This document shows positions 46,815 through 55,314 of a stretch of 64,000 nucleotides of DNA, in pieces. Each line of letters opens with the position of its first letter. The stretch's first letter is position 1. The notes below the pieces were generated by a model. That model was not told the DNA's origin. It made no database searches and saw nothing but the letters and a program-made list of their open reading frames with translations. Both the position numbers and the translations under genes were made by a program. Source of the DNA: Merdibacter massiliensis. GTDB lineage: Bacteria; Bacillota_I; Bacilli_A; Erysipelotrichales; Erysipelotrichaceae. The stretch lies in NCBI RefSeq assembly GCF_900155395.1, contig NZ_LT699722.1, positions 32,310-96,309 on the forward strand, read 5' to 3'.

Positions 46815-46961
46815 AAAAAAGAAGCCATATGGTGGGTGCATATGGCTTCTCTGCTACAGGATGAAATGAAAAAGTTGATATTAGGGATAGAGGTCCATCC
46901 TGCAACAAGCTTTGCAACAGCATGCTCTTTTGACAAAGACAAGACAGATACACACTGTTGC
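46815..46961 (-). ncRNA. Candidate small RNA or structured prmC 3' UTR
   Basis: On the minus strand, three stems follow one another. GCAACAG (46961-46955) pairs with CTGTTGC (46920-46914). CAGGATG (46902-46896) pairs with CATCCTG (46863-46857). A perfect 12-bp terminator stem AGAAGCCATATG/CATATGGCTTCT (46850-46839, 46831-46820) ends in six T. A possible extended -10, TGCTATGCT (46976-46968), would start transcription at the first stem, giving about 147 nt. No protein frame here has a ribosome site. It could also be the structured 3' end of the prfA-prmC transcript. Confidence 0.4.
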
Positions 46962-47014
46962 TATTTAAGCATAGCATTCGATTGTGTTGTTTTTGTGACA
47001 GTTCTGTGAATTTT

Positions 47015-47866
47015 TTAAAGGCCGCAATATATAAACAACATTCGATTTTTCCCGCTAAGATCTTTTATGATTTCAATTCTGGCTTGTGGAAAAAACTGTT
47101 TGGCCAGAGCGGACAAACGTTCCCCTTGATCATATCCCATTTCGAAAGCTAAGATTGCTTTTTCTTTCAATACACGATGTGCATTTGCAAAAATCTCCCG
47201 ATAAAATTTCAATCCGTCTTCACCGCCAAACAAAGCAACATGCGGTTCATAATCTACAACACTATGCTCCATCTGTTCATGTGCAGGAATATAAGGCGGA
47301 TTTGAAACTAAGATATCGCAGTGTATCGCATGATCGATAAACGGCTGCAGCATATCCCCAACCAAAAATTGAACATCCGCTTCATTGGATATTGCATTTT
47401 CTTTTGCAACTTTAATTGCTGCCTCACTAATATCGCTTGCCGTCACATGCAGATTGCTTTCTTCCTTGCACAAAGATATCGCAATGGCACCGCTGCCTGT
47501 ACCTACATCGATCACATCGATTTCCTGATCAGGAAAATATTCATCATATGCAGCCAAAATATTCGCTACCAATTCCTCTGTTTCCGGACGAGGGATCAAT
47601 ACATCGCCATTCACTTTAAAACGGTATCCGTAAAACCATTCAAATCCTAAAACATGTCCCAAAGGCTCCCCTTGTTCCATGCGCCGAATGCCCTCTTCAA
47701 AAGATGCCAAGAGATCATCTGGCACTTCTTCATCATATTCCATATAGAGATTGTGTGCCTGCATATTTGCCAGCTCTAGCATCAATAACTGTGCAGCTTG
47801 TTCTCCCTGGTTTGCTTCATACAAGCGTTCTTTGGCATCTCGTAATACTTGTCGATAACTTGCCAT
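47015..47866 (-). CDS. prmC: Release factor glutamine methyltransferase
   Basis: 283 residues. SAM motif IDVGTGSGAIAISL and the catalytic NPPY in DILVSNPPYIPAHE. It methylates the Gln of the GGQ motif in release factors. The start overlaps the prfA stop by one base, the standard prfA-prmC pair. The C-terminus ends KNRMLFIYCGL. Confidence 0.95.
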   Translation of the reverse strand: MASYRQVLRDAKERLYEANQGEQAAQLLMLELANMQAHNLYMEYDEEVPDDLLASFEEGIRRMEQGEPLGHVLGFEWFYGYRFKVNGDVLIPRPETEELVANILAAYDEYFPDQEIDVIDVGTGSGAIAISLCKEESNLHVTASDISEAAIKVAKENAISNEADVQFLVGDMLQPFIDHAIHCDILVSNPPYIPAHEQMEHSVVDYEPHVALFGGEDGLKFYREIFANAHRVLKEKAILAFEMGYDQGERLSALAKQFFPQARIEIIKDLSGKNRMLFIYCGL

Positions 47867-48939
47867 TACTTTTCTCCTGCCAATTTTGCCTGTTGATCTG
47901 CTTCGATCAAAGCATCTAAGATATCATCCAAACGGCCTTCCATCACACGGTCTAGTTGTTGGATCGTAAAGCCGATTCGATGATCTGTCACACGATTTTG
48001 TGGATAGTTGTACGTACGAATTTTTTCTGCACGATCGCCTGTTCCGATTTTTGAACGGCGTTCGATACCTTGTTCTTCTTCTAACTTTCTTTGGTGTTCT
48101 TCATAAACACGGGAACGAATCGTCATGAGTGCAGTAGCTCTGTTTTCGTGTTGTGAACGTCCATCCTGGCATTTGACAACGATTCCTGTCGGTTTATGCA
48201 CGATACGTACAGCAGAGTCAGTTTTGTTGATGTGCTGCCCTCCGGCACCGCTGGAACGCATGGTTTCAATTTCTAGATCATTCATATCAATTTCGAAATC
48301 TTCCGCTTCTACTTCTGGTGTTACCAAAACTGTTGCTGTAGAAGTATGAATACGTCCCTGGCTTTCTGTCTTAGGCACACGTTGTACACGATGACTGCCG
48401 GATTCAAATTTCAAACGCCCATAGACCCCATCTCCGCTGATCTTACAGGAAACCAGCGCAAAGCCGCCAGCTTCACTTTCGTCCATTTCGATCGTTTCGA
48501 CACGCCATCCTTTGGATTCAGCATATTTTGTGTACATGCGGTATAGATCTCCCGCAAAGATGTTTCCTTCATCTCCTCCAGCAGCACCGCGGATCTCTAA
48601 GAACGCATTATGTGAATCGTTTGGATCTTTTGGAATCAATAATACTTCCAAACGGGAAAGAAGCTGTTCTTGTTTAGGTTCTAATTCTTCTACTTCCAAT
48701 TTTGCCATTTCACGTAATTCTTTATCATCTTCATTTAACAACGCTTTCGCTTGTTCCAATGCTTCTGCTGTTTTCTTATATTCCGTGTATGCTTCTACTA
48801 CCTGCGTCAATTCTGCCTGTTCACGTCCTAATTTTGCAAGTTGTTTACTATCTGAGGTAATCTCTGGCATCATCATCAAATCGGTGATCTCATTATAGCG
48901 GTTGACCATGCCTTCTAATCGTTCAATCATTACACTCAT
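47866..48939 (-). CDS. prfA: Peptide chain release factor 1
   Basis: 357 residues. GGQ at 233-235 in SGAGGQHINKT, and the stop-codon reading tripeptide at 189-191 in RVPKTESQGRIHTS (PKT in the place of the usual P-x-T), which marks RF1 rather than RF2. It recognises UAA and UAG. ATG 48939 follows AAAGGAGG. Substrate of the PrmC encoded next. Confidence 0.96.
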   Translation of the reverse strand: MSVMIERLEGMVNRYNEITDLMMMPEITSDSKQLAKLGREQAELTQVVEAYTEYKKTAEALEQAKALLNEDDKELREMAKLEVEELEPKQEQLLSRLEVLLIPKDPNDSHNAFLEIRGAAGGDEGNIFAGDLYRMYTKYAESKGWRVETIEMDESEAGGFALVSCKISGDGVYGRLKFESGSHRVQRVPKTESQGRIHTSTATVLVTPEVEAEDFEIDMNDLEIETMRSSGAGGQHINKTDSAVRIVHKPTGIVVKCQDGRSQHENRATALMTIRSRVYEEHQRKLEEEQGIERRSKIGTGDRAEKIRTYNYPQNRVTDHRIGFTIQQLDRVMEGRLDDILDALIEADQQAKLAGEK

Positions 48940-49025
48940 CTTACTACCTCCTTTAAAAAACCATAATTTCGCTTTTATACTATATCATGCCTCAGCACTT
49001 TGGAAAAGAGGATTTTCTGATGATT

Positions 49026-49853
49026 CTATGCTTTTTTCGCATTTAACAAGGCCTGAAATAAAGACAGACATCCTTCTTCCCGGTAGGAAGGAACAATTTG
49101 TTTTGCATATTGTTTACAAAGTGCACTTCCATTCTCCAAAGTCACCCCATAAGCGCTGTGCTGAATCATCTTTGCATCGCTATTGCCATCTCCGATAGCC
49201 GCTGTTGTCGCAAAACTTTGACCGGTCAAAGCAAACAATTCTTGTAAACCGTTTTCCTTGGTGCATTTTTCCTTCACGATATCAATGATCGTATCCGTAC
49301 TGCGAACAAGTTGATATGGATATCTCCCGTTTACTTCTTGTTGAAAAGGTATAAAAGCTGTATCCAGTATCTCTTTCTTTTGTGAAGCAGCACATTTCCA
49401 AATTTCATCTTTTACATAAATAGACGGCCGGTCGGTGATCAAATAATCGATCTCACAATTTTTATGGTCTAAATAAAAACCTTCGCTATAGCCACTGGCA
49501 ATCATATAAGATGGCTGTGCAATAGCAAAATCAAGTCGAAGCTGTACAGCTGTATTCCAAAGAAACAAACTATCTTCTTTCTTTATGTCATGTAGAAACA
49601 ACACTTTTTTATTTGCTACATCATATCCCATCGTCCCATTTTGAGCAATGATATATCCCTGATAATGATCCATCTGCAATTGCAATGCAATCGGAAGGAT
49701 GCCTTGAAAAATACGTGCAGATGCTAAAACAAGAGTAACTCCTTTTTTTTGTAAAGAGATTAATGCATCAGCAACTGTATCGCTCAGACGAATGCCCCCT
49801 CCCGGGGCAAGCAAAGTACCATCCAAATCACAAACAAGTGTCTTGATGTGCAT
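49026..49853 (-). CDS. HAD-superfamily Cof-type phosphatase
   Basis: 275 residues from ATG 49853, after GGATGGAGG; upstream in-frame starts lack that spacing. Motif I is VCDLDGTLL (D9, D11), motif II LVLASAR near residue 46, and motif IV AAIGDGNSDAKMI. The C2 cap between them marks a Cof/YidA-type phosphatase acting on sugar phosphates or phosphorylated cofactors. Substrate unknown. It diverges from gatZ. Confidence 0.88.
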   Translation of the reverse strand: MHIKTLVCDLDGTLLAPGGGIRLSDTVADALISLQKKGVTLVLASARIFQGILPIALQLQMDHYQGYIIAQNGTMGYDVANKKVLFLHDIKKEDSLFLWNTAVQLRLDFAIAQPSYMIASGYSEGFYLDHKNCEIDYLITDRPSIYVKDEIWKCAASQKKEILDTAFIPFQQEVNGRYPYQLVRSTDTIIDIVKEKCTKENGLQELFALTGQSFATTAAIGDGNSDAKMIQHSAYGVTLENGSALCKQYAKQIVPSYREEGCLSLFQALLNAKKA

Positions 49854-49997
49854 AATTATGACCTCCATCCTTTTCACACAAAAATCGTAGCATATTTTTA
49901 CTTGATTTTCTATCGATCCCTCTAACCATGACAAGCACAGATCTATTCGTTTTCCCGTTTCTTTTCTTCTTTCTATCGTAAAAAAATGCTATACTAT

Positions 49998-50213
49998 TAT
50001 TGATTCCCAAATATCGGAAGATCCAGGGAAATCAGCCGTACAGCGTTTTCTTTCATACACCCAATTAAGAAAACTTATCCTTTTTTATAGCTATGCTTGG
50101 AGATTTCCACTCTCCAGAACTAGAAAACGACTGTTGGCTTCTAATAAAAAGAAAGGATAGATGTTTTATTCAAAAGAAGTGGAACTTTTTGAATAAAACA
50201 AAGAGGTATTCAT
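49998..50213 (+). promoter_or_regulatory. Structured 5' leader of gatZ, unassigned
   Basis: An extended -10 (TGCTATACT, 49987-49995) precedes a leader of about 200 nt without a coding frame. It holds GTTTTCTT/AAGAAAAC (50045-50052, 50067-50074) and a longer-range pair GGAAATC/GATTTCC (50027-50033, 50102-50108). A perfect 13-bp hairpin, GTTTTATTCAAAA with its inverse (50163-50175, 50187-50199), ends just before the Shine-Dalgarno. No T tract follows the last hairpin. It may be a riboswitch, a protein-bound leader or an mRNA stabiliser; I recognise no known class. Confidence 0.45.
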
Positions 50214-51533
50214 ATGAACGAAAACCCTTTAAAGCAAATTATCGCAAAGCAAAAAGCAGGTGAAGCTGTTGGAATCTATTCTGCCTGCAGTGCAAACAGC
50301 TATGTAATTGAAGCTGCAATCGAATGTGCAAAACGTGACAATTCCTGTGTCCTGATCGAATCTACAGCTAATCAGGTCGATCAAAATGGCGGATACACAG
50401 GAATGAAACCAGTTGATTTCCGCAACTTCGTGCATGAGATTGCTGAAAAAGTTGGATTCCCTACTAATCGCATCTTCTTAGGCGGAGATCATTTAGGTCC
50501 TTTAACTTTTGCATCCAAACCAGAAGCAGAAGCAATGGCAGATGCACGTGAATTGGTACGTTGCTATGTCGCAGCTGGATTTACCAAAATTCATATCGAT
50601 ACAAGCATGAAAGTTGCTGATGATGATCCAAATGTTCGTTTAAGCGATGAAACGATCGCCCGCCGCGGTGCAGAATTGGCTCGTGTCTGCGAAGATACAT
50701 ATCAGGAACTGCTGAAAACGGATCCTGCAGCCATTCGTCCTGTTTACATCGTAGGTAGTGAAGTTCCAATTCCAGGCGGTGCACAAGATCCAAATGCCGG
50801 TATGCAGGTTACACGTGTAGAAGATTTTAAAGCAACAGTTGCAGCCTTTGAAAAAGCATTTAAAAATGAAGGTCTTGAAGAAACTTGGAAAGATGTGATC
50901 GCTTGCGTCGTACAGCCTGGTGTAGAAGAAAAAGATGCCGGATGTACAGAATATGATCGAGCAAAAGCAGCAGAATTGATGGCCAGCATCAAAGAATTCC
51001 CAAATCTTGTATTTGAAGGACATTCAACAGATTATCAGACGAAATACAAATTAAAAGAGCTGATCGAAGATGGTGTCGGCATCTTAAAAGTTGGACCAGC
51101 ATTGACTTATGCAATGCGTGAAGCTTTATTTGCCCTTGCTTATATGGAAGAAATGATCATGCACGGAAAAGAAGAAGAACAGTCTCATTTTATTGATGTA
51201 TTGGATCAAGCTATGTTAGCAGAACCAAAGAACTGGAAAAAGCATTACCATGGAGATGATGATGAATTATGGTTCAAACGCAAGTTCTCTTTCTCTGACC
51301 GCAGCCGTTATTATATGCCGGTACCTGAAGTAGAAGCAGCAAAAGACAAACTATTAAGCAACTTACGTAAATATGGTGTTTCACTTGCTGTTTTATCTCA
51401 ATTCATGCCGCTGCAATACACAAAAGTGCGCGAAGGTGTCTTAGAGAATGATCCGGAAGCATTGATCAAAGATCGTATCAAATACACTATTGATGAATAT
51501 TTGTACGCTTCCCACCAGGAAAAGTTGTTTTAA
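50214..51533 (+). CDS. gatZ: Tagatose-bisphosphate aldolase non-catalytic subunit (GatZ/KbaZ family)
   Basis: 439 residues. NPLKQIIAKQKAGEAVGIYSACSANSYVIEAA and LIESTANQVDQNGGYTGM are hallmark GatZ/KbaZ sequences, as are GGDHLGPLTF and EGHSTDYQT. In enteric bacteria the protein stabilises the catalytic aldolase GatY/KbaY, which splits tagatose-1,6-bisphosphate. No aldolase partner or galactitol PTS is nearby, so here it may act alone or with a distant partner. ATG 50214 follows AAAGAGG. Single-gene unit between the leader and a terminator. Confidence 0.9.
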   Translation: MNENPLKQIIAKQKAGEAVGIYSACSANSYVIEAAIECAKRDNSCVLIESTANQVDQNGGYTGMKPVDFRNFVHEIAEKVGFPTNRIFLGGDHLGPLTFASKPEAEAMADARELVRCYVAAGFTKIHIDTSMKVADDDPNVRLSDETIARRGAELARVCEDTYQELLKTDPAAIRPVYIVGSEVPIPGGAQDPNAGMQVTRVEDFKATVAAFEKAFKNEGLEETWKDVIACVVQPGVEEKDAGCTEYDRAKAAELMASIKEFPNLVFEGHSTDYQTKYKLKELIEDGVGILKVGPALTYAMREALFALAYMEEMIMHGKEEEQSHFIDVLDQAMLAEPKNWKKHYHGDDDELWFKRKFSFSDRSRYYMPVPEVEAAKDKLLSNLRKYGVSLAVLSQFMPLQYTKVREGVLENDPEALIKDRIKYTIDEYLYASHQEKLF

Positions 51534-51540
51534 TGATTAG

Positions 51541-51568
51541 AATGCCGGTATGCACCGGCATTTTTTTA
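51541..51568 (+). terminator. Terminator of gatZ
   Basis: AATGCCGGT (51541-51549) and ACCGGCATT (51554-51562) then a T tract. Confidence 0.92.
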
Positions 51569-51620
51569 TATACAACGAAAAGAAATTCATTTGTTTCCTT
51601 CTCACAAACACTTCTTTTCA

Positions 51621-51651
51621 TGTTATATTGTAGTTAGTGTAAACGCTATCA
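51621..51651 (+). promoter_or_regulatory. Hydrogenase operon promoter and CcpA cre box
   Basis: An extended -10, TGTTATATT (51621-51629), is followed by TGTAAACGCTATCA (51638-51651), which fits the cre consensus TGWAANCGNTNWCA at every position. The box lies just after the expected transcription start, a position that usually gives repression. Confidence 0.75.
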
Positions 51652-51672
51652 TAGAATGATTAGGAGGGAGAT

Positions 51673-53505
51673 ATGAGCAGACTCACGATCATGACCGCTA
51701 CGAAAGCTCAGCGTGTCATTGAAGATCTTTATAAAGATCTCGAAAGAAGAATCATAGCCAGTCCACCGGGGCTGTGTCCGGTGGATATGGCCAGTGCTTT
51801 TTTAAAACTTTGCCATGCGCAAACTTGTGGAAAATGCGTGCCCTGCCGTGTTGGACTTGCACAGCTGCAGTCACTATTGGAAGATGTCTTAGAAGGCAGA
51901 GCATCGCTTGATACAATTGATCTTATTGAAAAAACAGCCCAATCGATTTCATGGAGTGCAGACTGTGCCATCGGCTATGAAGCAGCAGAGATGATATTAA
52001 AAGGTGTCAGAGGATTTCGCGATGATTATGAGGAACACATATTATATGGAAGATGTACGGCCAGCCTGAATCAGCCTGTACCTTGTGTCTCCTTATGTCC
52101 TGCGGGCGTTGATGTCCCGGGATACATCGCTTTGGTAAAAGAAGGAAGAAATGCAGATGCTGTCCGTTTGATTCGAAAAGACAATCCGTTTCCTGCCGTA
52201 TGTGCCTTCATTTGTGAACATCCTTGTGAAGCACGCTGCCGTAGAAACATGTTAGATGATCCCATCAATATACGCGGTATCAAACGTTATGCCGTTGACC
52301 ACGCAAGAAATGTACCAGCAGAAAAATGTGCGCCTGCTACAGGTAAACGCGTTGCCATCGTCGGAGGCGGACCAGGAGGTTTGAGCGCAGCCTATTATCT
52401 GCAGCTGATGGGCCATCAAAGCGTCGTATTTGAAAAAAGAAAACAATTAGGCGGCATGCTGCGCTATGGTATTCCGAATTATCGTTTACCAAGACAACGG
52501 TTAGATGAAGAAATTCAAATCATCCTATCTACCGGTGTTGAGACGCATACCGAAATCGATATTGGAAAAGATATTACGCTGGCCCAGCTAGATAAGCAAT
52601 ACGATGCTGTCTATCTGGCAATTGGAGCACAGAACGATAAAAAGGTCGGTATTCCTGGTGAAGAAGGTGAAAATGTCATATCTGCCGTTACCATGCTGCG
52701 AAATATTGGTGATGATCAGTTGCCAGACTTTACAGATAAGCGCGTACTTGTAATTGGCGGCGGAAATGTTGCAATGGATGTTGCCAGAAGCAGTCTTCGA
52801 CTAGGAGCAAGTTATGTCGGCATTGCTTATCGAAGAAGAAAAGAAGACATGACTGCTTTACCTGAAGAAGTAGAAGGAGCTTTGGCTGAAGGTTGTGAAT
52901 TATTGCAACTACAGGCACCAAAACGCATCGAATTGGATCACGAAAATCGTGTATGTGCACTTTGGGTGCAGCCGCAAGTCATCTCCACTTATCGTGGAGG
53001 AAGACCTGCCCCAAAAGATGCCGAAACGAGCGAACAGCGGATAGCCTGCGATATTGTCATCGTTGCCATCGGACAGGGGATCGAGTCTCAGCATTTTGAA
53101 GAACAAGGTGTCCCGATCCGTCACGGAGCCATTGATGCTTTAGATTCTTCCGGAGTAGAAAATAAAGCGGGAATCTTTGCAGGAGGGGATTGTGTTACTG
53201 GTCCCGCTACTGTCATTCGTGCCATTGCAGCCGGTAAAGTAGCTGCAGCCAATATCGATGAATATCTAGGCTTTCATCATATCATCGCTTGCGATGTAGC
53301 CATTCCGGCAGCAAACTATGCAGACCGTCCAAAATGCGGACGTGTCCAATTAAAAGAAAGAGGATCCACGCAAAGAAACGAAGATTTCGATTTGATCGAA
53401 CATGGTATGAGTCAACAAGAAGTCCAGCAGGAATGCGGGCGCTGCTTGCGGTGCGATCACTTTGGCTTTGGCATATTCAAAGGAGGTCGAACAACCAAAT
53501 GGTAA
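51673..53505 (+). CDS. Hydrogenase partner: NuoF-type 4Fe-4S domain fused to GltD-type NAD(P)H oxidoreductase
   Basis: 610 residues. The N-terminal part (about 40-115) is the C-terminal 4Fe-4S domain of NuoF/HydB, with C52, C55, C58 (TCGKCVPCRVG) and C98. It is followed by a GltD-like region: cysteine sites at 138/142 and 177/181/185/189, an FAD Rossmann loop VGGGPGGLSAA near 230, and an NAD(P)H loop VIGGGNVAMDVARSS near 353. CGRCLRC closes the C-terminus. It would pass electrons between NAD(P)H and the [FeFe]-hydrogenase encoded next (7-bp overlap). The NuoF flavin and NADH domains are missing. ATG 51673 follows GGAGGGAG. Confidence 0.88.
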   Translation: MSRLTIMTATKAQRVIEDLYKDLERRIIASPPGLCPVDMASAFLKLCHAQTCGKCVPCRVGLAQLQSLLEDVLEGRASLDTIDLIEKTAQSISWSADCAIGYEAAEMILKGVRGFRDDYEEHILYGRCTASLNQPVPCVSLCPAGVDVPGYIALVKEGRNADAVRLIRKDNPFPAVCAFICEHPCEARCRRNMLDDPINIRGIKRYAVDHARNVPAEKCAPATGKRVAIVGGGPGGLSAAYYLQLMGHQSVVFEKRKQLGGMLRYGIPNYRLPRQRLDEEIQIILSTGVETHTEIDIGKDITLAQLDKQYDAVYLAIGAQNDKKVGIPGEEGENVISAVTMLRNIGDDQLPDFTDKRVLVIGGGNVAMDVARSSLRLGASYVGIAYRRRKEDMTALPEEVEGALAEGCELLQLQAPKRIELDHENRVCALWVQPQVISTYRGGRPAPKDAETSEQRIACDIVIVAIGQGIESQHFEEQGVPIRHGAIDALDSSGVENKAGIFAGGDCVTGPATVIRAIAAGKVAAANIDEYLGFHHIIACDVAIPAANYADRPKCGRVQLKERGSTQRNEDFDLIEHGMSQQEVQQECGRCLRCDHFGFGIFKGGRTTKW

Positions 53506-55229
53506 CCATTACGATCGATCAACAAAAAATAACAGCGGAAGAGTCTGTCACGATTTTGGAAGCTGCTCAAAAAGCGCATATCCAAATACCGCATTTATGC
53601 TATTTGAAAGATATCAACGAGATTGGTGCCTGCCGCATCTGCGTGGTCGAACTAGAGGGGAAAGACAAACTTGTTACTGCGTGCAACACCATTGTACAGG
53701 ATGGAATGGTCATTTATACAAACTCTCCTAAAGTACGCGCAACAAGAAAATGCAATGTACAATTATTATTGTCCCAGCACGATTGTGAATGTGCTTATTG
53801 TTCCCGAAGCGGCAACTGTGAATTACAAAAAATCAGCAATGACCTGGGAATTACTTCTCTTCCTTTTGAAAAAAAAGTTACGTATATCCCTTGGAACAAG
53901 AACTTTCCTTTGATTAGAGAAAGCAACAAATGCATCAAATGTATGCGTTGTATCCAGATTTGTGATAAAGTGCAGGATCTGCAGGTTTGGGATGTTCAAA
54001 AAACCGGATCCAGGACAACGGTCAATGTTTCTTTCAACCGCAATATTGAAGAAGCACAATGCAGTTTGTGTGGGCAATGCATCACGCATTGTCCTGTCAA
54101 TGCCTTACACGTGCGTGAGGACAGCGAACGCGTTTTTGATGCTTTCAGCGATCCAGATAAAATCACGATCGTACAGATTGCACCGGCTGTACGCGCTGCA
54201 TGGGGAGAATCACTTGGTTTGCCTAGGGAAGAAGCAACCATTGGAAAATTAGCAGATGCTCTACGGAAGATGGGGGCAGACTATGTATTTGATACAGACT
54301 TTGCGGCAGATTTAACTATCATGGAAGAAGCTAGTGAATTCCTGGAGCGGTTCAAACAGCAACAACACCTGCCAATGTTTACTTCTTGTTGTCCAGGATG
54401 GGTGCGGTTTCTTAAATCACAATACCCTGATATGGCAGATCATTTGTCATCTGCAAAATCACCCCATCAAATGTTTGGAACGATCACGAAAACCTGGTTT
54501 GCAGAAAAGATCGGGGTCGATCCTTCTAAGATCTACAATATTTCGATCATGCCTTGTGTAGCCAAAAAACAGGAAATCGATCTTCCAAATATGAATGATT
54601 CCGGTTATCGCGATGTTGATGTCGTTTTGACCACAAGAGAAATCAGCAGAATGATCAAAGCTGAACACATTGATGTAAATTATTTAAAAGATGATCCGCT
54701 CGATGACCCGCTTGGTACCGCCAGCGGTGCCGGCGTGATCTTTGGAGCCAGCGGCGGTGTAATGGAAGCAGCGTTGCGCAGTGCATATTACTTTGCGACC
54801 AATCAAAATGCAGATCCGGACGCTTTCTCCCATGTACGCGGCATGAAAGGATGGAAAGAAGCTACTTTTCAGATGGATGGCAAAGAAATACGCTGTGCTA
54901 TAGTGAGCGGATTAGGCAATACACGAAAACTCATGCAGGCATTACGCCGTAAAGAAGTTGCCTATGATTTCATAGAAGTCATGGCCTGTCCAGGAGGATG
55001 CAGCGGAGGCGGCGGACAGCCAATTCATGAAGGCGTGGAACTGGCAAAGGACCGTGCACAGGTTTTATATCATTTAGATGGAAATTCGAAGTTGCGCTTC
55101 TCTCATGAAAACCCGGCTATTCAAATTCTTTATTCAGAGTTTCTAGGTAAGCCGTTGTCGCCATTAGCAAAACAGCTGCTGCACACAGATCATGATGCTT
55201 GGCAAATGCCGTTGTATCAAACAAAGTAA
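53499..55229 (+). CDS. hydA: [FeFe]-hydrogenase catalytic subunit
   Basis: 576 residues from ATG 53499, after AAAGGAGG; the frame is open upstream but without a start in context. Domains: plant-type 2Fe-2S (C34, C45, C48, C62), His-ligated 4Fe-4S (H94, C98, C101, C107), and two ferredoxin clusters (C145, 148, 151, 155 and C188, 191, 194, 198). The H-cluster follows: TSCCPGW (C297, C298), MPCVAKKQE (C353), and MACPGGCSGGGGQP (C497, C501). A small-subunit-like tail ends the protein (YSEFLGKPL). It makes or consumes H2 in the cytoplasm with electrons from the partner oxidoreductase. Maturases HydEFG are not in the window. Confidence 0.96.
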   Translation: MVTITIDQQKITAEESVTILEAAQKAHIQIPHLCYLKDINEIGACRICVVELEGKDKLVTACNTIVQDGMVIYTNSPKVRATRKCNVQLLLSQHDCECAYCSRSGNCELQKISNDLGITSLPFEKKVTYIPWNKNFPLIRESNKCIKCMRCIQICDKVQDLQVWDVQKTGSRTTVNVSFNRNIEEAQCSLCGQCITHCPVNALHVREDSERVFDAFSDPDKITIVQIAPAVRAAWGESLGLPREEATIGKLADALRKMGADYVFDTDFAADLTIMEEASEFLERFKQQQHLPMFTSCCPGWVRFLKSQYPDMADHLSSAKSPHQMFGTITKTWFAEKIGVDPSKIYNISIMPCVAKKQEIDLPNMNDSGYRDVDVVLTTREISRMIKAEHIDVNYLKDDPLDDPLGTASGAGVIFGASGGVMEAALRSAYYFATNQNADPDAFSHVRGMKGWKEATFQMDGKEIRCAIVSGLGNTRKLMQALRRKEVAYDFIEVMACPGGCSGGGGQPIHEGVELAKDRAQVLYHLDGNSKLRFSHENPAIQILYSEFLGKPLSPLAKQLLHTDHDAWQMPLYQTK

Positions 55230-55241
55230 TCTTGGAAATAT

Positions 55242-55297
55242 GAAAATACCTATCTGATCATAGTAAAAACTAGAATTAGATAGGTATTTTCTTTTTT
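55242..55297 (+). terminator. Terminator of the hydrogenase operon
   Basis: A perfect 14-bp stem, GAAAATACCTATCT (55242-55255) with its inverse at 55278-55291, followed by TTTTTT. Confidence 0.9.
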
Positions 55298-55314
55298 CAT
55301 TTAATGCAGGCTCC

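Noticed and set aside
46733-47009. Short open frames on both strands between map and prmC
   Set aside because: None has a ribosome site, and the sequence is better explained by RNA stems and a terminator.
53289-53498. 70-residue N-terminal extension of HydA
   Set aside because: The extra sequence is out-of-frame overlap with the partner gene and is Arg/Ser-rich. ATG 53499 follows AAAGGAGG and starts the 2Fe-2S domain.
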